NCBI GenBank assembly: GCA_038246975.1
Contig: JBBRVJ010000128.1
Location: 1 to 10,605 of the forward strand
DNA: 10,605 bases
Source of the DNA: JAIYDJ01 sp038246975
Lineage (GTDB): Bacteria; Pseudomonadota; Alphaproteobacteria; Rhodobacterales; Rhodobacteraceae
Reading direction: 5' to 3'
Shown here: positions 1 to 5,368 of the stretch, piece by piece
How positions within the stretch are numbered: the stretch's first letter is position 1
Layout of the letters: each line of letters starts with the position of its first letter
Program-made: the position numbers and the translations under genes
The notes under the pieces: model-generated
What the model was told of the DNA's origin: nothing
The model's database searches: none
The model's input: the letters and a program-made list of their open reading frames with translations, nothing else

Positions 1-195
1 AAAGCCACCGGTCGCGTCAAGGTGCAGATAGACAATGCCACCGGCTTCCTTCTTCGATCCAGAGGGCGTCAGAAGGCCAGAGAGGTTGGTCTTGTAGGGC
101 TGCTTGTCCGCGCTGAAACGCACGTCGCGGTTTATTCTGAAAACGGTCCCCTTGCCGCCGGACAAGGCGCGGGGCGCATCGGCCAACCGATTGCT
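1..195 (-). pseudogene. DUF2461-family protein, 5'-truncated fragment running off the window
   Basis: The minus-strand frame ending at base 1 reads GGKGTVFRINRDVRFSADKQ and then a PYKTNLSGLLTPSG stretch. This is the conserved core of the DUF2461 (TIGR02453) family, whose biochemical function is not established. Family members are roughly 220 residues and begin with a segment of about 60-70 residues ahead of this core; here that N-terminal part is missing. It is replaced in frame by a piece of an RND transporter with no stop between them. About 65 residues are visible and the rest lies beyond base 1. The only close Met start in frame is the ATG at 207-205, which would give a protein lacking the normal N-terminus. 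I read this as the broken half of a deletion fusion. An automatic annotator could instead call a hypothetical protein starting at 207 or further upstream. Confidence 0.7.
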
Positions 196-216
196 TGGGG
201 TTGCCATACTGCGGCT

Positions 217-480
217 GTCGGGTTCGACAAACACCGCTTCGTCAGGCAGGCCCAGAAGATCGGCATTTGCCACGCCCGGCACGCCCAGTGCCTCGCGCCG
301 CAGGAATTGCGCGATCCCGTGGATTTCCGCATCGGCAAACCCCGGCGCGGTGACGGCGTAGTAGATGCCGAAAATGTCGCCGAAGGTGTCGTTGACCTGC
401 GCAGGCAAAGCGCCCGGCGGCAGTAATCCGGCTGCATCTGCGACGCGGGCGCGCAGATCGTTCCAGACCTGCGGCAACTC
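217..480 (-). pseudogene. RND efflux permease (AcrB/MexB-like) internal fragment
   Basis: This frame translates to ELPQVWNDLRARVADAAGLL, then a PPG..QVNDTFGDIFGIYYAVTAPGF stretch, then an RREALGVPGVANADL..LPDEAVFVEPD stretch. These are the hallmarks of the first porter subdomain of inner-membrane RND pumps (roughly residues 100-190 of a protein of about 1000 residues), where the usual text is LP-VW-DLR-RVGDA and VNDDFGDVYGIYYA. Only about 88 residues remain. The right side breaks at about base 480, and the left side passes in frame into the DUF2461 fragment at about 195-216. A second frame at about 485-585 reads RPRSASVLALV..LQLRQMPVTV, which faintly resembles the N-terminal first helix of an RND pump and may be another piece of the same gene joined by a deletion; that part is uncertain. 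No export function can remain. Confidence 0.75.
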
Positions 481-661
481 GGATCCGCCATGGGTCGGAC
501 CCCACGGTGACCGGCATCTGGCGCAATTGAAGGCTGCCACCCATAGGCACAAGGGCCAGCACCGAGGCACTCCGTGGCCGGTTCTAACTCCGCCGTTGAC
601 ACCCTGTCCACGCCTGAGCGAAAAAGAGTTCACGTCGGGTACGTAGGGCTTAACTTTAGGA

Positions 662-1150
662 CTATCGATTCCGCGCAGCGTCGAGGAACATCCGGATCCG
701 CTCCAGCCGCTGAACGAGATCACGAACATCTTCCGGATAGATTGCGCCTGACCAATCCTCGACCACGTCGGAAAACCCTTCGACGATCTCGGTGCAAAGC
801 GCCCGGCCCTTCGGCGTCAACCAGACCTGCTTGTACCGTCCGTCATCGGGATTGGCGGTCTGAGTGACATGGCCCATCCGCTCCAATACCTTGACATGGT
901 GGGTCATCGTCGTCTTGGGAATCTGAAAGGCGTTGGCCATGTCCAAGGGTGAGCGCCCGTCACGCACCCGCACCAGATGGTTCAGCACAGTGAAATGCGC
1001 CGCGAGCATGCCCTCGGGCAACCTGCTTTGCAGCACCGCCGACGAAAGATGGCCAAGAATACCAATCTCGTTGAAGAACCGGAAATACAGCCTGCTCAGC
1101 GACTCGGGCGGGTTTGCTGATGCCAAGGTGTTCGCTGCCCCCGTATCCAT
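662..1150 (-). CDS. MarR-family transcriptional regulator
   Basis: This 162-residue protein has the normal MarR length and layout. An N-terminal helix pair forms the dimer interface. A winged helix-turn-helix lies at about residues 66-92, with recognition helix IPKTTMTHHVKVLERMG. The wing at about 100-112 reads PDDGRYKQVWLT and carries the conserved Asp-x-Arg pattern. A C-terminal helix follows. The start is the ATG at 1150-1148, with a purine-rich GGGG stretch about 7 bases upstream. Members of this family are usually homodimeric repressors that release DNA when a small ligand (often phenolic) or an oxidant binds. The gene is divergent from a secreted-protein gene at 1299, and a 28-bp perfect palindrome lies between them. 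I infer that it represses that gene and probably itself. The ligand cannot be read from sequence. It is not clearly co-transcribed with the broken genes downstream. Confidence 0.9.
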   Translation of the reverse strand: MDTGAANTLASANPPESLSRLYFRFFNEIGILGHLSSAVLQSRLPEGMLAAHFTVLNHLVRVRDGRSPLDMANAFQIPKTTMTHHVKVLERMGHVTQTANPDDGRYKQVWLTPKGRALCTEIVEGFSDVVEDWSGAIYPEDVRDLVQRLERIRMFLDAARNR

Positions 1151-1232
1151 TGCGTGCCCCGACGATGCCGGGACGTATCACATGCCCAAGGCCCGCCTTC
1201 AAGTCAAACGCGACGCGTGCCGTGGAGGTGCA

Positions 1233-1261
1233 TTGACATGCAGGTATCAGTGCAATATTGC
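1233..1261 (+). promoter_or_regulatory. Sigma70-type promoter of the secreted-protein gene
   Basis: A perfect -35 hexamer TTGACA lies at 1233-1238. A weaker -10 TATTGC lies at 1256-1261 with a 17-base spacer. The predicted transcription start is near 1268, giving a leader of about 30 bases that contains the AAGGAG ribosome site. The spacer and -10 are covered by the palindrome, so repressor binding would block RNA polymerase directly. Confidence 0.6.
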
Positions 1262-1270
1262 ACTGATACC
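1243..1270. promoter_or_regulatory. 28-bp perfect palindrome, probable MarR operator
   Basis: The half-site GGTATCAGTGCAAT (1243-1256) is followed without a spacer by its exact reverse complement (1257-1270). A perfect 14+14 repeat in the divergent promoter region of a marR gene is the expected form of a MarR-dimer operator. It overlaps the spacer and -10 of the rightward promoter. It lies about 93 bases ahead of the marR start, so autoregulation is also plausible. Confidence 0.8.
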
Positions 1271-1298
1271 GATAATGGAAGCCCTCAAGGAGATTCTG

Positions 1299-1862
1299 AT
1301 GCGCCTTACGTTGATCACAACTGCCGCACTGATCTGCGCACCGCTGGCCGCAATGTCACAGACCACGCCCGAAATGCTGGTCGGTGCCTGGCTCACGCCC
1401 CTTGCCGAACAGTCGGTTCCGGGCGCGACTGCCTTCGTCCGCGAACGCCTTGTGTTCGAGGCCACGACCAACACAATATCAATCGAGGCGTGCAGCGACG
1501 CCGACGCGAAGGTCCCGCTGTTCACTTACGCGTCCAGCGGGCCGTATCGGACACTTGGTCCAAGTCCGGATGTTGACGGCGCCCTTCTCCTTGACGCCGA
1601 AAACGACAGTTCCACTGTCACCATTTTTCAGAACGCCCCGGAATACTGGCAAGCCCTGAACCTCGGCAACTGCCCGCTCGAGATCGGCGTCGCGGTCGAC
1701 ATCACCAGTTGCGTTTCAGGCTCTCCCCTCAATGTCGCAAAATGTGTTGAACTGGACCTTGTCTCGATCGCGCCAGAGGGACTGCGGCTCGGCGCACGCA
1801 CCACTGACCGCTGCGTGGAGCGTCCGACTATGCTGGGTGAGGCCTTGTACACGAAGCCTTGA
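1299..1862 (+). CDS. Secreted protein of unknown function, possibly APCDD1-like
   Basis: This 187-residue protein starts at the ATG at 1299, with AAGGAG at 1287-1292 six bases upstream. The reading frame is open further upstream, but starts there would lie ahead of the promoter. Residues 1-21 form a Sec signal peptide (MRLTLITTAALICAPLAAMS). The mature part is mostly predicted beta strand and has five cysteines. The segment VRERLVFEATT, then C..A..PLFTYASSGPYRTLGPS and VDGALLL, recalls the bacterial APCDD1-like domain, a lipocalin-like beta-barrel fold for lipophilic ligands. There the pattern is aromatic-TY--xGxY-LGGPS--VPGA. I make that match from memory of the pattern and hold it at moderate confidence. 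It would act in the periplasm. Regulation by the divergent MarR protein is strongly suggested by the operator. No neighbouring enzyme reveals its job. Confidence 0.8.
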   Translation: MRLTLITTAALICAPLAAMSQTTPEMLVGAWLTPLAEQSVPGATAFVRERLVFEATTNTISIEACSDADAKVPLFTYASSGPYRTLGPSPDVDGALLLDAENDSSTVTIFQNAPEYWQALNLGNCPLEIGVAVDITSCVSGSPLNVAKCVELDLVSIAPEGLRLGARTTDRCVERPTMLGEALYTKP

Positions 1863-1880
1863 CGGTAGAGCGAGGACTGT

Positions 1881-1904
1881 GGGCTCGGTCGCCCGGCCGA
1901 GCCT
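1881..1904 (+). other. GC-rich hairpin after the secreted-protein gene
   Basis: GGCTCGG at 1882-1888 pairs with CCGAGCC at 1897-1903, and C1890-G1895 may extend the stem. It lies 20 bases past the stop of the secreted-protein gene. No T-run follows, so it is not a standard intrinsic terminator; it could protect the 3' end of the mRNA or assist Rho-dependent termination. The remaining bases up to about 2030 show no gene or clear promoter. Confidence 0.35.
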
Positions 1905-2031
1905 GCGCGGCAGGGAACCAGCGCCGGTGGCAGAGGTTTATCGAACGACGCGTCCCCTTCAGTGGCCCATAGGGATCAGAACAAACCATGCTGAAACGCG
2001 TGCGATGCAAGCGCCCCGGATTGTGCGCCCG

Positions 2032-2850
2032 ATGCGGATCTTGATCTCCGGGGCCAGCGGCCGTGTCGGCGGCGCACTTGCGACAGCGCTGAAGGGTCAG
2101 GTGGACATGCGCCTGACTGGACGCGGGTCGGGGCATGTGCCGTTGGATTTTCTTGATCCCCAGACATTCCACGCCGCACTGGACGGCTGCGACAGCGTGT
2201 TTCTGATGCGCCCGCCGCAGATTGCATCTGGCCGGGCCTTTCGCCCGTTCCTCGATGCCGCCCAAGACGCGGGCGTGCGGCGGATGATCGTGCTGTCGGT
2301 CAAGGGGGCCGAGAGCAACCCGATCCTGCCCCATCACGGGGTGGAGCGGGAAGTCATGGCGCGCGGCTTTGACTGGACGATGCTGCGGCCCGCCGACTTC
2401 ATGCAAAATCTGGAAACCGTGCATCGCGACGACATCTGTCTGCATGACCGGATTGCAGTGCCTGCCGGGCGCGGGGCCTCGGCGTTCATCGACGTGGCCG
2501 ATGTGGCCGCCGTTGCCGCAAAGGTCTTGCAGGAGCCGGGACATTCGAGCCGTGGCTATACGCTGACGGGACCTGTGGCGCTGACGTTCCATGAGGTCGC
2601 CCGGATCCTGTCCGAGGTCTTGGGGCGACCGATCCAATACCGCCCACCTGGCGTGCTGCGCTTTGTCCGTGACCGTCAGGCAGCGGGTGTGCCGCTTGGC
2701 ATGGCGCTGATCATGTCGGCGCTCTACACCGTGCAGCGTGCTGGCCGTGCCGCTGAGGTAACAGACGATGTCTTGCGGATTCTGGGACGGGCTCCCAACG
2801 ATTTTCAGAACTACGCCCAGCGAAACAAGCACGTCTGGGCGCGAGGTTGA
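2032..2850 (+). CDS. NmrA-like NAD(P)-binding oxidoreductase/sensor
   Basis: This protein has 272 residues from the ATG at 2032 (MRILISGASGRVGG). The dinucleotide-binding loop Gly7-x-x-Gly10-x-x-Gly13 starts six residues into the chain, right after the first beta strand, as is normal for atypical short-chain dehydrogenases of the NmrA/HSCARG and quinone-reductase type. Other family signs are DSVFLMRPPQ, the helix SGRAFRPFLDAAQDAGVRRM leading to the VLSVKGAE strand, the GVEREVMARGFDWTMLRPADFMQN stretch, and the FIDVADVAAVAAKVL segment. There is no Tyr-x-x-x-Lys pair of classical SDRs, as expected for this branch. Members reduce small carbonyls or quinones, or act as NADPH sensors; the substrate here is unknown. 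An in-frame ATG at 2005 would add nine residues. Neither start has a convincing ribosome site, so the start is uncertain. The C-terminus is complete and ends less than 20 bases before an IS5 remnant. Confidence 0.85.
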   Translation: MRILISGASGRVGGALATALKGQVDMRLTGRGSGHVPLDFLDPQTFHAALDGCDSVFLMRPPQIASGRAFRPFLDAAQDAGVRRMIVLSVKGAESNPILPHHGVEREVMARGFDWTMLRPADFMQNLETVHRDDICLHDRIAVPAGRGASAFIDVADVAAVAAKVLQEPGHSSRGYTLTGPVALTFHEVARILSEVLGRPIQYRPPGVLRFVRDRQAAGVPLGMALIMSALYTVQRAGRAAEVTDDVLRILGRAPNDFQNYAQRNKHVWARG

Positions 2851-2866
2851 TGCACCTTGGGAGCAA

Positions 2867-3025
2867 TGCCCTTACGATGCGGCGCTCTATCGCCTGCGGC
2901 ACAGAATCGGGAATATGTTCGCTCGTCGGACGGGCTGGCGCAGGGTCGCAACGCGCTGTGACCGATTCCCGACCCTGTTCCGCTCGGCATGCGCTCTCGC
3001 CGCCTCCGTCATTTACTGGTTATGA
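2867..3025 (+). pseudogene. IS5-family (IS427-like) transposase, C-terminal remnant
   Basis: The frame ending at the TGA at 3023-3025 reads YDAALYRLRHRIGNMFARRT, then GWRRVATRCDRFP and ACALAASVIYWL. This is the C-terminal end of the second ORF of IS5-family, IS427-group transposases, where the typical text is YRxRHRIENMFxRLKDWRRVATRYDR--xxFxSAIALAAxVIFWL. About 52 residues remain. The catalytic Asp residues and the left end of the element are gone. Several changes from the usual text (for example Cys for Tyr before DR, and RRT for RLK) suggest age. The remnant follows the NmrA-like gene by fewer than 20 bases, and its last codons overlap the end of the convergent tetR gene. Confidence 0.85.
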
Positions 3026-3642
3026 GTCCGGACCATAGGGCGCATCACGGGTCTCATCCCACCAAGATAGCACAGAAAGATCGCCCTGACCTCGCCCAGA
3101 CGGTCAGGGTCTTCACCTGCCCAAGGCAGCATCGCATCGCCCAGTTCAATTAGCGCCTCGATCATGACGTCGGCGGGATCAAGACCGACGTCGCGCAACA
3201 GGCTGGTCAGCACCTCGGCTCCTCGGCGGTCAGCGTTTGCTTCGGCGAACTGGATCGCCGGGCTGCGCGGCAGCGCATGCCGGATCTCGCGATACGCAGG
3301 ATTGGCGGCGTAGAACCGTGCCAACGCGGGCAACAGCACATCCATCAACCCCTCCAGTCCGCGCGGCGCAGGTGCCTCCAGAAACGCCGAACGGCAAGCC
3401 GCTGCCACGGCCACAAGCTCATCAACCAGATGGGCGTGGAGCGTCGTCACCAACGCTTCCTTGGACGGAAAATACTGATAGAGCGACCCCTGCGCCGTCC
3501 CGGTGCGCCGCGCGATCTCGCTGAAGGCCACGCCCTCGACGCCCTGCTCCGCGATCAGCGCAGCGGCGGCCCGCAGCAATCTCTCGAACCGTTCACGCCC
3601 GCGGGCTTGCTTCGGTAAGCCGACGACACCGGTCACAGCCAT
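3013..3642 (-). CDS. TetR/AcrR-family transcriptional regulator
   Basis: This protein has 209 residues from the ATG at 3642. A second ATG at 3645 lies only two bases from the AGGAGG at 3653-3648, whereas 3642 is five bases away and is the better start. The N-terminal domain is typical of TetR: RFERLLRAAAALIAEQGVEG, then FSEIARRTGTAQGSLYQYFP and SKEALV form the three-helix DNA-binding unit at about residues 17-65. The rest is the all-helical ligand and dimer domain. The gene is divergent from an amine oxidase gene, and two copies of an inverted repeat lie between them, so repression of the oxidase and of itself is likely. The ligand may be an amine or its product (inference). The last seven residues, MVRTHNQ, and the TAA stop are encoded by the end of an IS5-family element, so the native C-terminus was probably different. 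Confidence 0.9.
   Translation of the reverse strand: MAVTGVVGLPKQARGRERFERLLRAAAALIAEQGVEGVAFSEIARRTGTAQGSLYQYFPSKEALVTTLHAHLVDELVAVAAACRSAFLEAPAPRGLEGLMDVLLPALARFYAANPAYREIRHALPRSPAIQFAEANADRRGAEVLTSLLRDVGLDPADVMIEALIELGDAMLPWAGEDPDRLGEVRAIFLCYLGGMRPVMRPMVRTHNQ
3022..3038 (+). mobile_element. Probable right terminal inverted repeat of the IS5-family remnant
   Basis: Directly after the transposase stop the sequence ATGAGTCCGGACCATAG has the look of an IS427-group end; on the other strand it reads CTATGGTCCGGACTCAT. The matching left end is not in the window, so no pair can be shown. The repeat is translated on the minus strand as part of the TetR C-terminus. Confidence 0.5.
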
Positions 3643-3666
3643 CATTCCCTCCTGCTCGACTGGGTC

Positions 3667-3694
3667 TTGACTTACGACAAAACTGTCGTATATG
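3667..3694 (+). promoter_or_regulatory. Promoter of the amine oxidase gene
   Basis: TTGACT (3667-3672) and TATATG (3689-3694) are separated by 16 bases and give a plausible sigma70-type promoter reading rightward. Operator 1 fills the spacer almost exactly. The leader to the ATG at 3732 would be about 30 bases and contains operator 2 and the AGGGAA ribosome site. Confidence 0.5.
3673..3690. promoter_or_regulatory. TetR operator 1 (TACGACA-N4-TGTCGTA)
   Basis: Perfect 7-base arms (3673-3679 and 3684-3690) are separated by AAAC. The 18-bp site lies between the -35 and -10 of the rightward promoter, in the tetR/amine oxidase divergent region, as expected for a TetR-dimer operator. Confidence 0.8.
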
Positions 3695-3698
3695 CAAA

Positions 3699-3716
3699 CA
3701 CGACACTATCGTCGTA
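3699..3716. promoter_or_regulatory. TetR operator 2 (imperfect copy)
   Basis: CACGACA-CTAT-CGTCGTA repeats operator 1 with the same 4-base spacer. The inner ACGAC/GTCGT arms are perfect and the outer bases are imperfect. Its centre is 26 bp from the centre of operator 1, about two and a half helical turns. It lies just downstream of the predicted transcription start. Confidence 0.7.
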
Positions 3717-3731
3717 TTTTAGGGAACCGCC

Positions 3732-5036
3732 ATGATCCTCTCCCTGCCCAGACGCACTTTTCTTGCCGCAACTGCAACCGCACTCACCGCCGCAACGCTT
3801 GTCCGCGCCACGGAAACCACCGACACCGACGTGATCGTCATCGGGGCCGGTGCCGCCGGACTTGCCGCAGCCTCGGCACTTCTTGCAGCGGGGCGTCGGG
3901 TCACCGTGCTGGAGGCGCGGGACAGGGTCGGCGGACGTGCCGTGACGGACGTCACAGCGCTGGGAATACCCTTTGACCGGGGCGCCCAGTGGCTTCACAA
4001 CGCCGAGGTGAACCCGTTCCTTGCCGATGCCGAACGCCTGGGCCGGCAGACCTGGCCCAGCCCGCTGGAGGATGCGCTGGTCCTGCGCGCGGGCCGCGTG
4101 GTTGCCGACGGCCCACTGCAGCTTACCGAGGCCGAGGGGTCGCTTGGCAACCGCGCCTGGCGCAAGGGCCTTTTCGGCGGGGATTTTGACCTTGGCAGCG
4201 TCGCGGCGACCGAGATGGAAGCTGCCGTTGCCCAGCTTGCCGCCTTGTCCATGGCAACCGATGCAAACCGCCTGTCCGCACGGGACTATGGTGCGCTGGA
4301 GGATGGCGCAGACCATTCTGTCGAAGGCGGGCTTGGCCGCCTGATTGCCGATGTCTGGGCCGCCGTTCCGGTCCAGACTGGCCGGACCGTGCAACAGATC
4401 GACTGGAGCAGGGCGGACCGGATCGCCGTGTCCGGCGATTTTGGCAACCTGACAGCGGCTCAGGTCGTGATCACCGTCCCTGCCCCGGTGCTGGCTGCCG
4501 AAGGCCTGAGGTTCAATCCGCCCCTCCCGGTCGAGAAACTGGCTGCCATTGCCGCCTTGAAAGGGGGGCATTACGTGAAGGTCGGCCTGCGTCTTGATGC
4601 GCCGCTTGCCGATCTGCCCGAGTATGCTTTCGACATCGCCGAATTTCAAATGGGGCGCGCCGCGGGTCTTCACATCGACCATCGCAAGCCCTTGGTGACC
4701 GCCATCTTCGCCGGCTCTTACGCCGAAGCCGTGTCGCGCGGCGATCATGCCGCACTCAAGGCCGCCGCGATGGAAACTGTGACTACACTCTTGGGCAATG
4801 ACATCATCTCCAGGGTTCAGGCTGCAACCACGACCGATTGGTCCGCCGACCCGCTGGCGCTCGGCCCTTACACCACGGTCGCCCCCGGAGACGCATGGGC
4901 GCGGGAGGCATACGGCGCCGCGCTGGACGACCGGCTCTTCTTCGCAGGCGACAGCGCGGGCGGCGCCTATGCCGTCACCGTCATGGGCGCCCGCCGCTCT
5001 GGCGAAGCGGCCGCGAAACGGATCCTGTCTCTGTGA
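3732..5036 (+). CDS. Tat-exported flavin monoamine oxidase family protein
   Basis: This 434-residue protein has a full-length flavin amine oxidase fold. The start is the ATG at 3732, with AGGGAA at 3721-3726. Residues 6-27 (PRRTFLAATATALTAATLVRAT) form a twin-arginine type signal, so the protein is probably folded with FAD in the cytoplasm and exported. FAD-binding signs are the GAGAAG loop at 38-43, Glu61 and the LEARDRVGGR motif at 60-69, RGAQWLH at 83-89, and the C-terminal FFAGDSAGGAYAVTVMGARRSG stretch from about 403. Lys283 in HYVKVGL matches the conserved lysine near the flavin N5 of monoamine oxidases. VVITVPAPVL and LRFNPPLP are standard family elements. The expected reaction is oxidative deamination of an amine to an aldehyde or imine, with ammonia and hydrogen peroxide released in the periplasm. 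The substrate cannot be named. A TetR repressor gene is divergent, with tandem operators in the promoter. Confidence 0.88.
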   Translation: MILSLPRRTFLAATATALTAATLVRATETTDTDVIVIGAGAAGLAAASALLAAGRRVTVLEARDRVGGRAVTDVTALGIPFDRGAQWLHNAEVNPFLADAERLGRQTWPSPLEDALVLRAGRVVADGPLQLTEAEGSLGNRAWRKGLFGGDFDLGSVAATEMEAAVAQLAALSMATDANRLSARDYGALEDGADHSVEGGLGRLIADVWAAVPVQTGRTVQQIDWSRADRIAVSGDFGNLTAAQVVITVPAPVLAAEGLRFNPPLPVEKLAAIAALKGGHYVKVGLRLDAPLADLPEYAFDIAEFQMGRAAGLHIDHRKPLVTAIFAGSYAEAVSRGDHAALKAAAMETVTTLLGNDIISRVQAATTTDWSADPLALGPYTTVAPGDAWAREAYGAALDDRLFFAGDSAGGAYAVTVMGARRSGEAAAKRILSL

Positions 5037-5152
5037 TCAACCGCTGAGAGAGCCTGCGCTGCTTGGAAAGCATGGCGAACGCCCCGACCGTCACCACCAC
5101 AATGGCCAGCGCCGCGAAGAACGGATTGGCGGAGGCCGTGGCGCGGGGGATG

Positions 5153-5179
5153 GGGCAATTTTTAGAGGTGCCCTTTATT
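5153..5179 (+). terminator. Weak possible terminator for the amine oxidase transcript
   Basis: GGGCA (5153-5157) and TGCCC (5169-5173) can pair over an 11-base loop and are followed by TTTATTT on the plus strand. The stem is only five base pairs and lies about 115 bases past the amine oxidase stop, so the call is tentative. The rest of 5037-5202, between the two convergent transcription units, shows no supported gene. Confidence 0.25.
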
Positions 5180-5202
5180 TCCGATCATTCAGCAGTACCG
5201 GC

Positions 5203-5364
5203 TCAACCACGCTTGCCCCTGAGGTTCTGGAGCAAATCCCACCCCGCAAGCGCCACCGTAAGGCCAACCACTCCGATCAGATCGAGCCGAGGAACATTCC
5301 AAACAAGAATGCCAAGGAACGCAATAAACGTCGCAAAAGCGAACGGGGCAAGAATGTTGTTCAT
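5203..5364 (-). CDS. 53-residue two-helix membrane protein, last gene of the TRAP operon
   Basis: The sequence from the ATG at 5364 starts MNNILAPFAFATFIAFLGIL and ends with the basic tail RGKRG. Two hydrophobic segments are visible, at about residues 4-22 and 29-46. A short polar loop, NVPRLDL, joins them and contains Pro25, Arg26 and Asp28. The ATG lies four bases after the stop of the amidase gene, with AAGGA at 5379-5375 inside that gene's end, so the two are probably co-translated. The frame is open to an earlier GTG/ATG at 5457, but that would overlap the amidase gene by almost 90 bases and read poorly. I do not recognise a named family. The position suggests an accessory to the TRAP permease or simply an operon passenger. 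Confidence 0.65.
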   Translation of the reverse strand: MNNILAPFAFATFIAFLGILVWNVPRLDLIGVVGLTVALAGWDLLQNLRGKRG

Positions 5365-5368
5365 CGGG

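Noticed and set aside
1243..1270. The 28-bp palindrome as a transcription terminator or CRISPR-like repeat.
   Set aside because: It has no loop and no T-run, occurs once, and overlaps a promoter between divergent genes, which fits an operator.
1828..2832. Minus-strand open frame of 334 residues opposite the NmrA-like gene.
   Set aside because: It is rich in His, Arg and Gln with no domain signs; the plus strand has the Gly-x-x-Gly-x-x-Gly nucleotide loop and the NmrA pattern.
3672..4748. Minus-strand open frame of 358 residues opposite the amine oxidase gene.
   Set aside because: It is a high-GC antisense shadow with Gly/Arg-rich low-pattern sequence; the plus strand carries the full FAD-binding motifs.
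5037..5160. Minus-strand frame reading SANPFFAALAIVVVTVGAFA then ML, like the last helix of a transporter, just downstream of the TRAP operon and convergent to the amine oxidase gene.
   Set aside because: It is only about 35 residues, has no start or ribosome site, runs into the amine oxidase gene on the other strand, and matches no family I can name. It may be a gene remnant, but the support is too thin.
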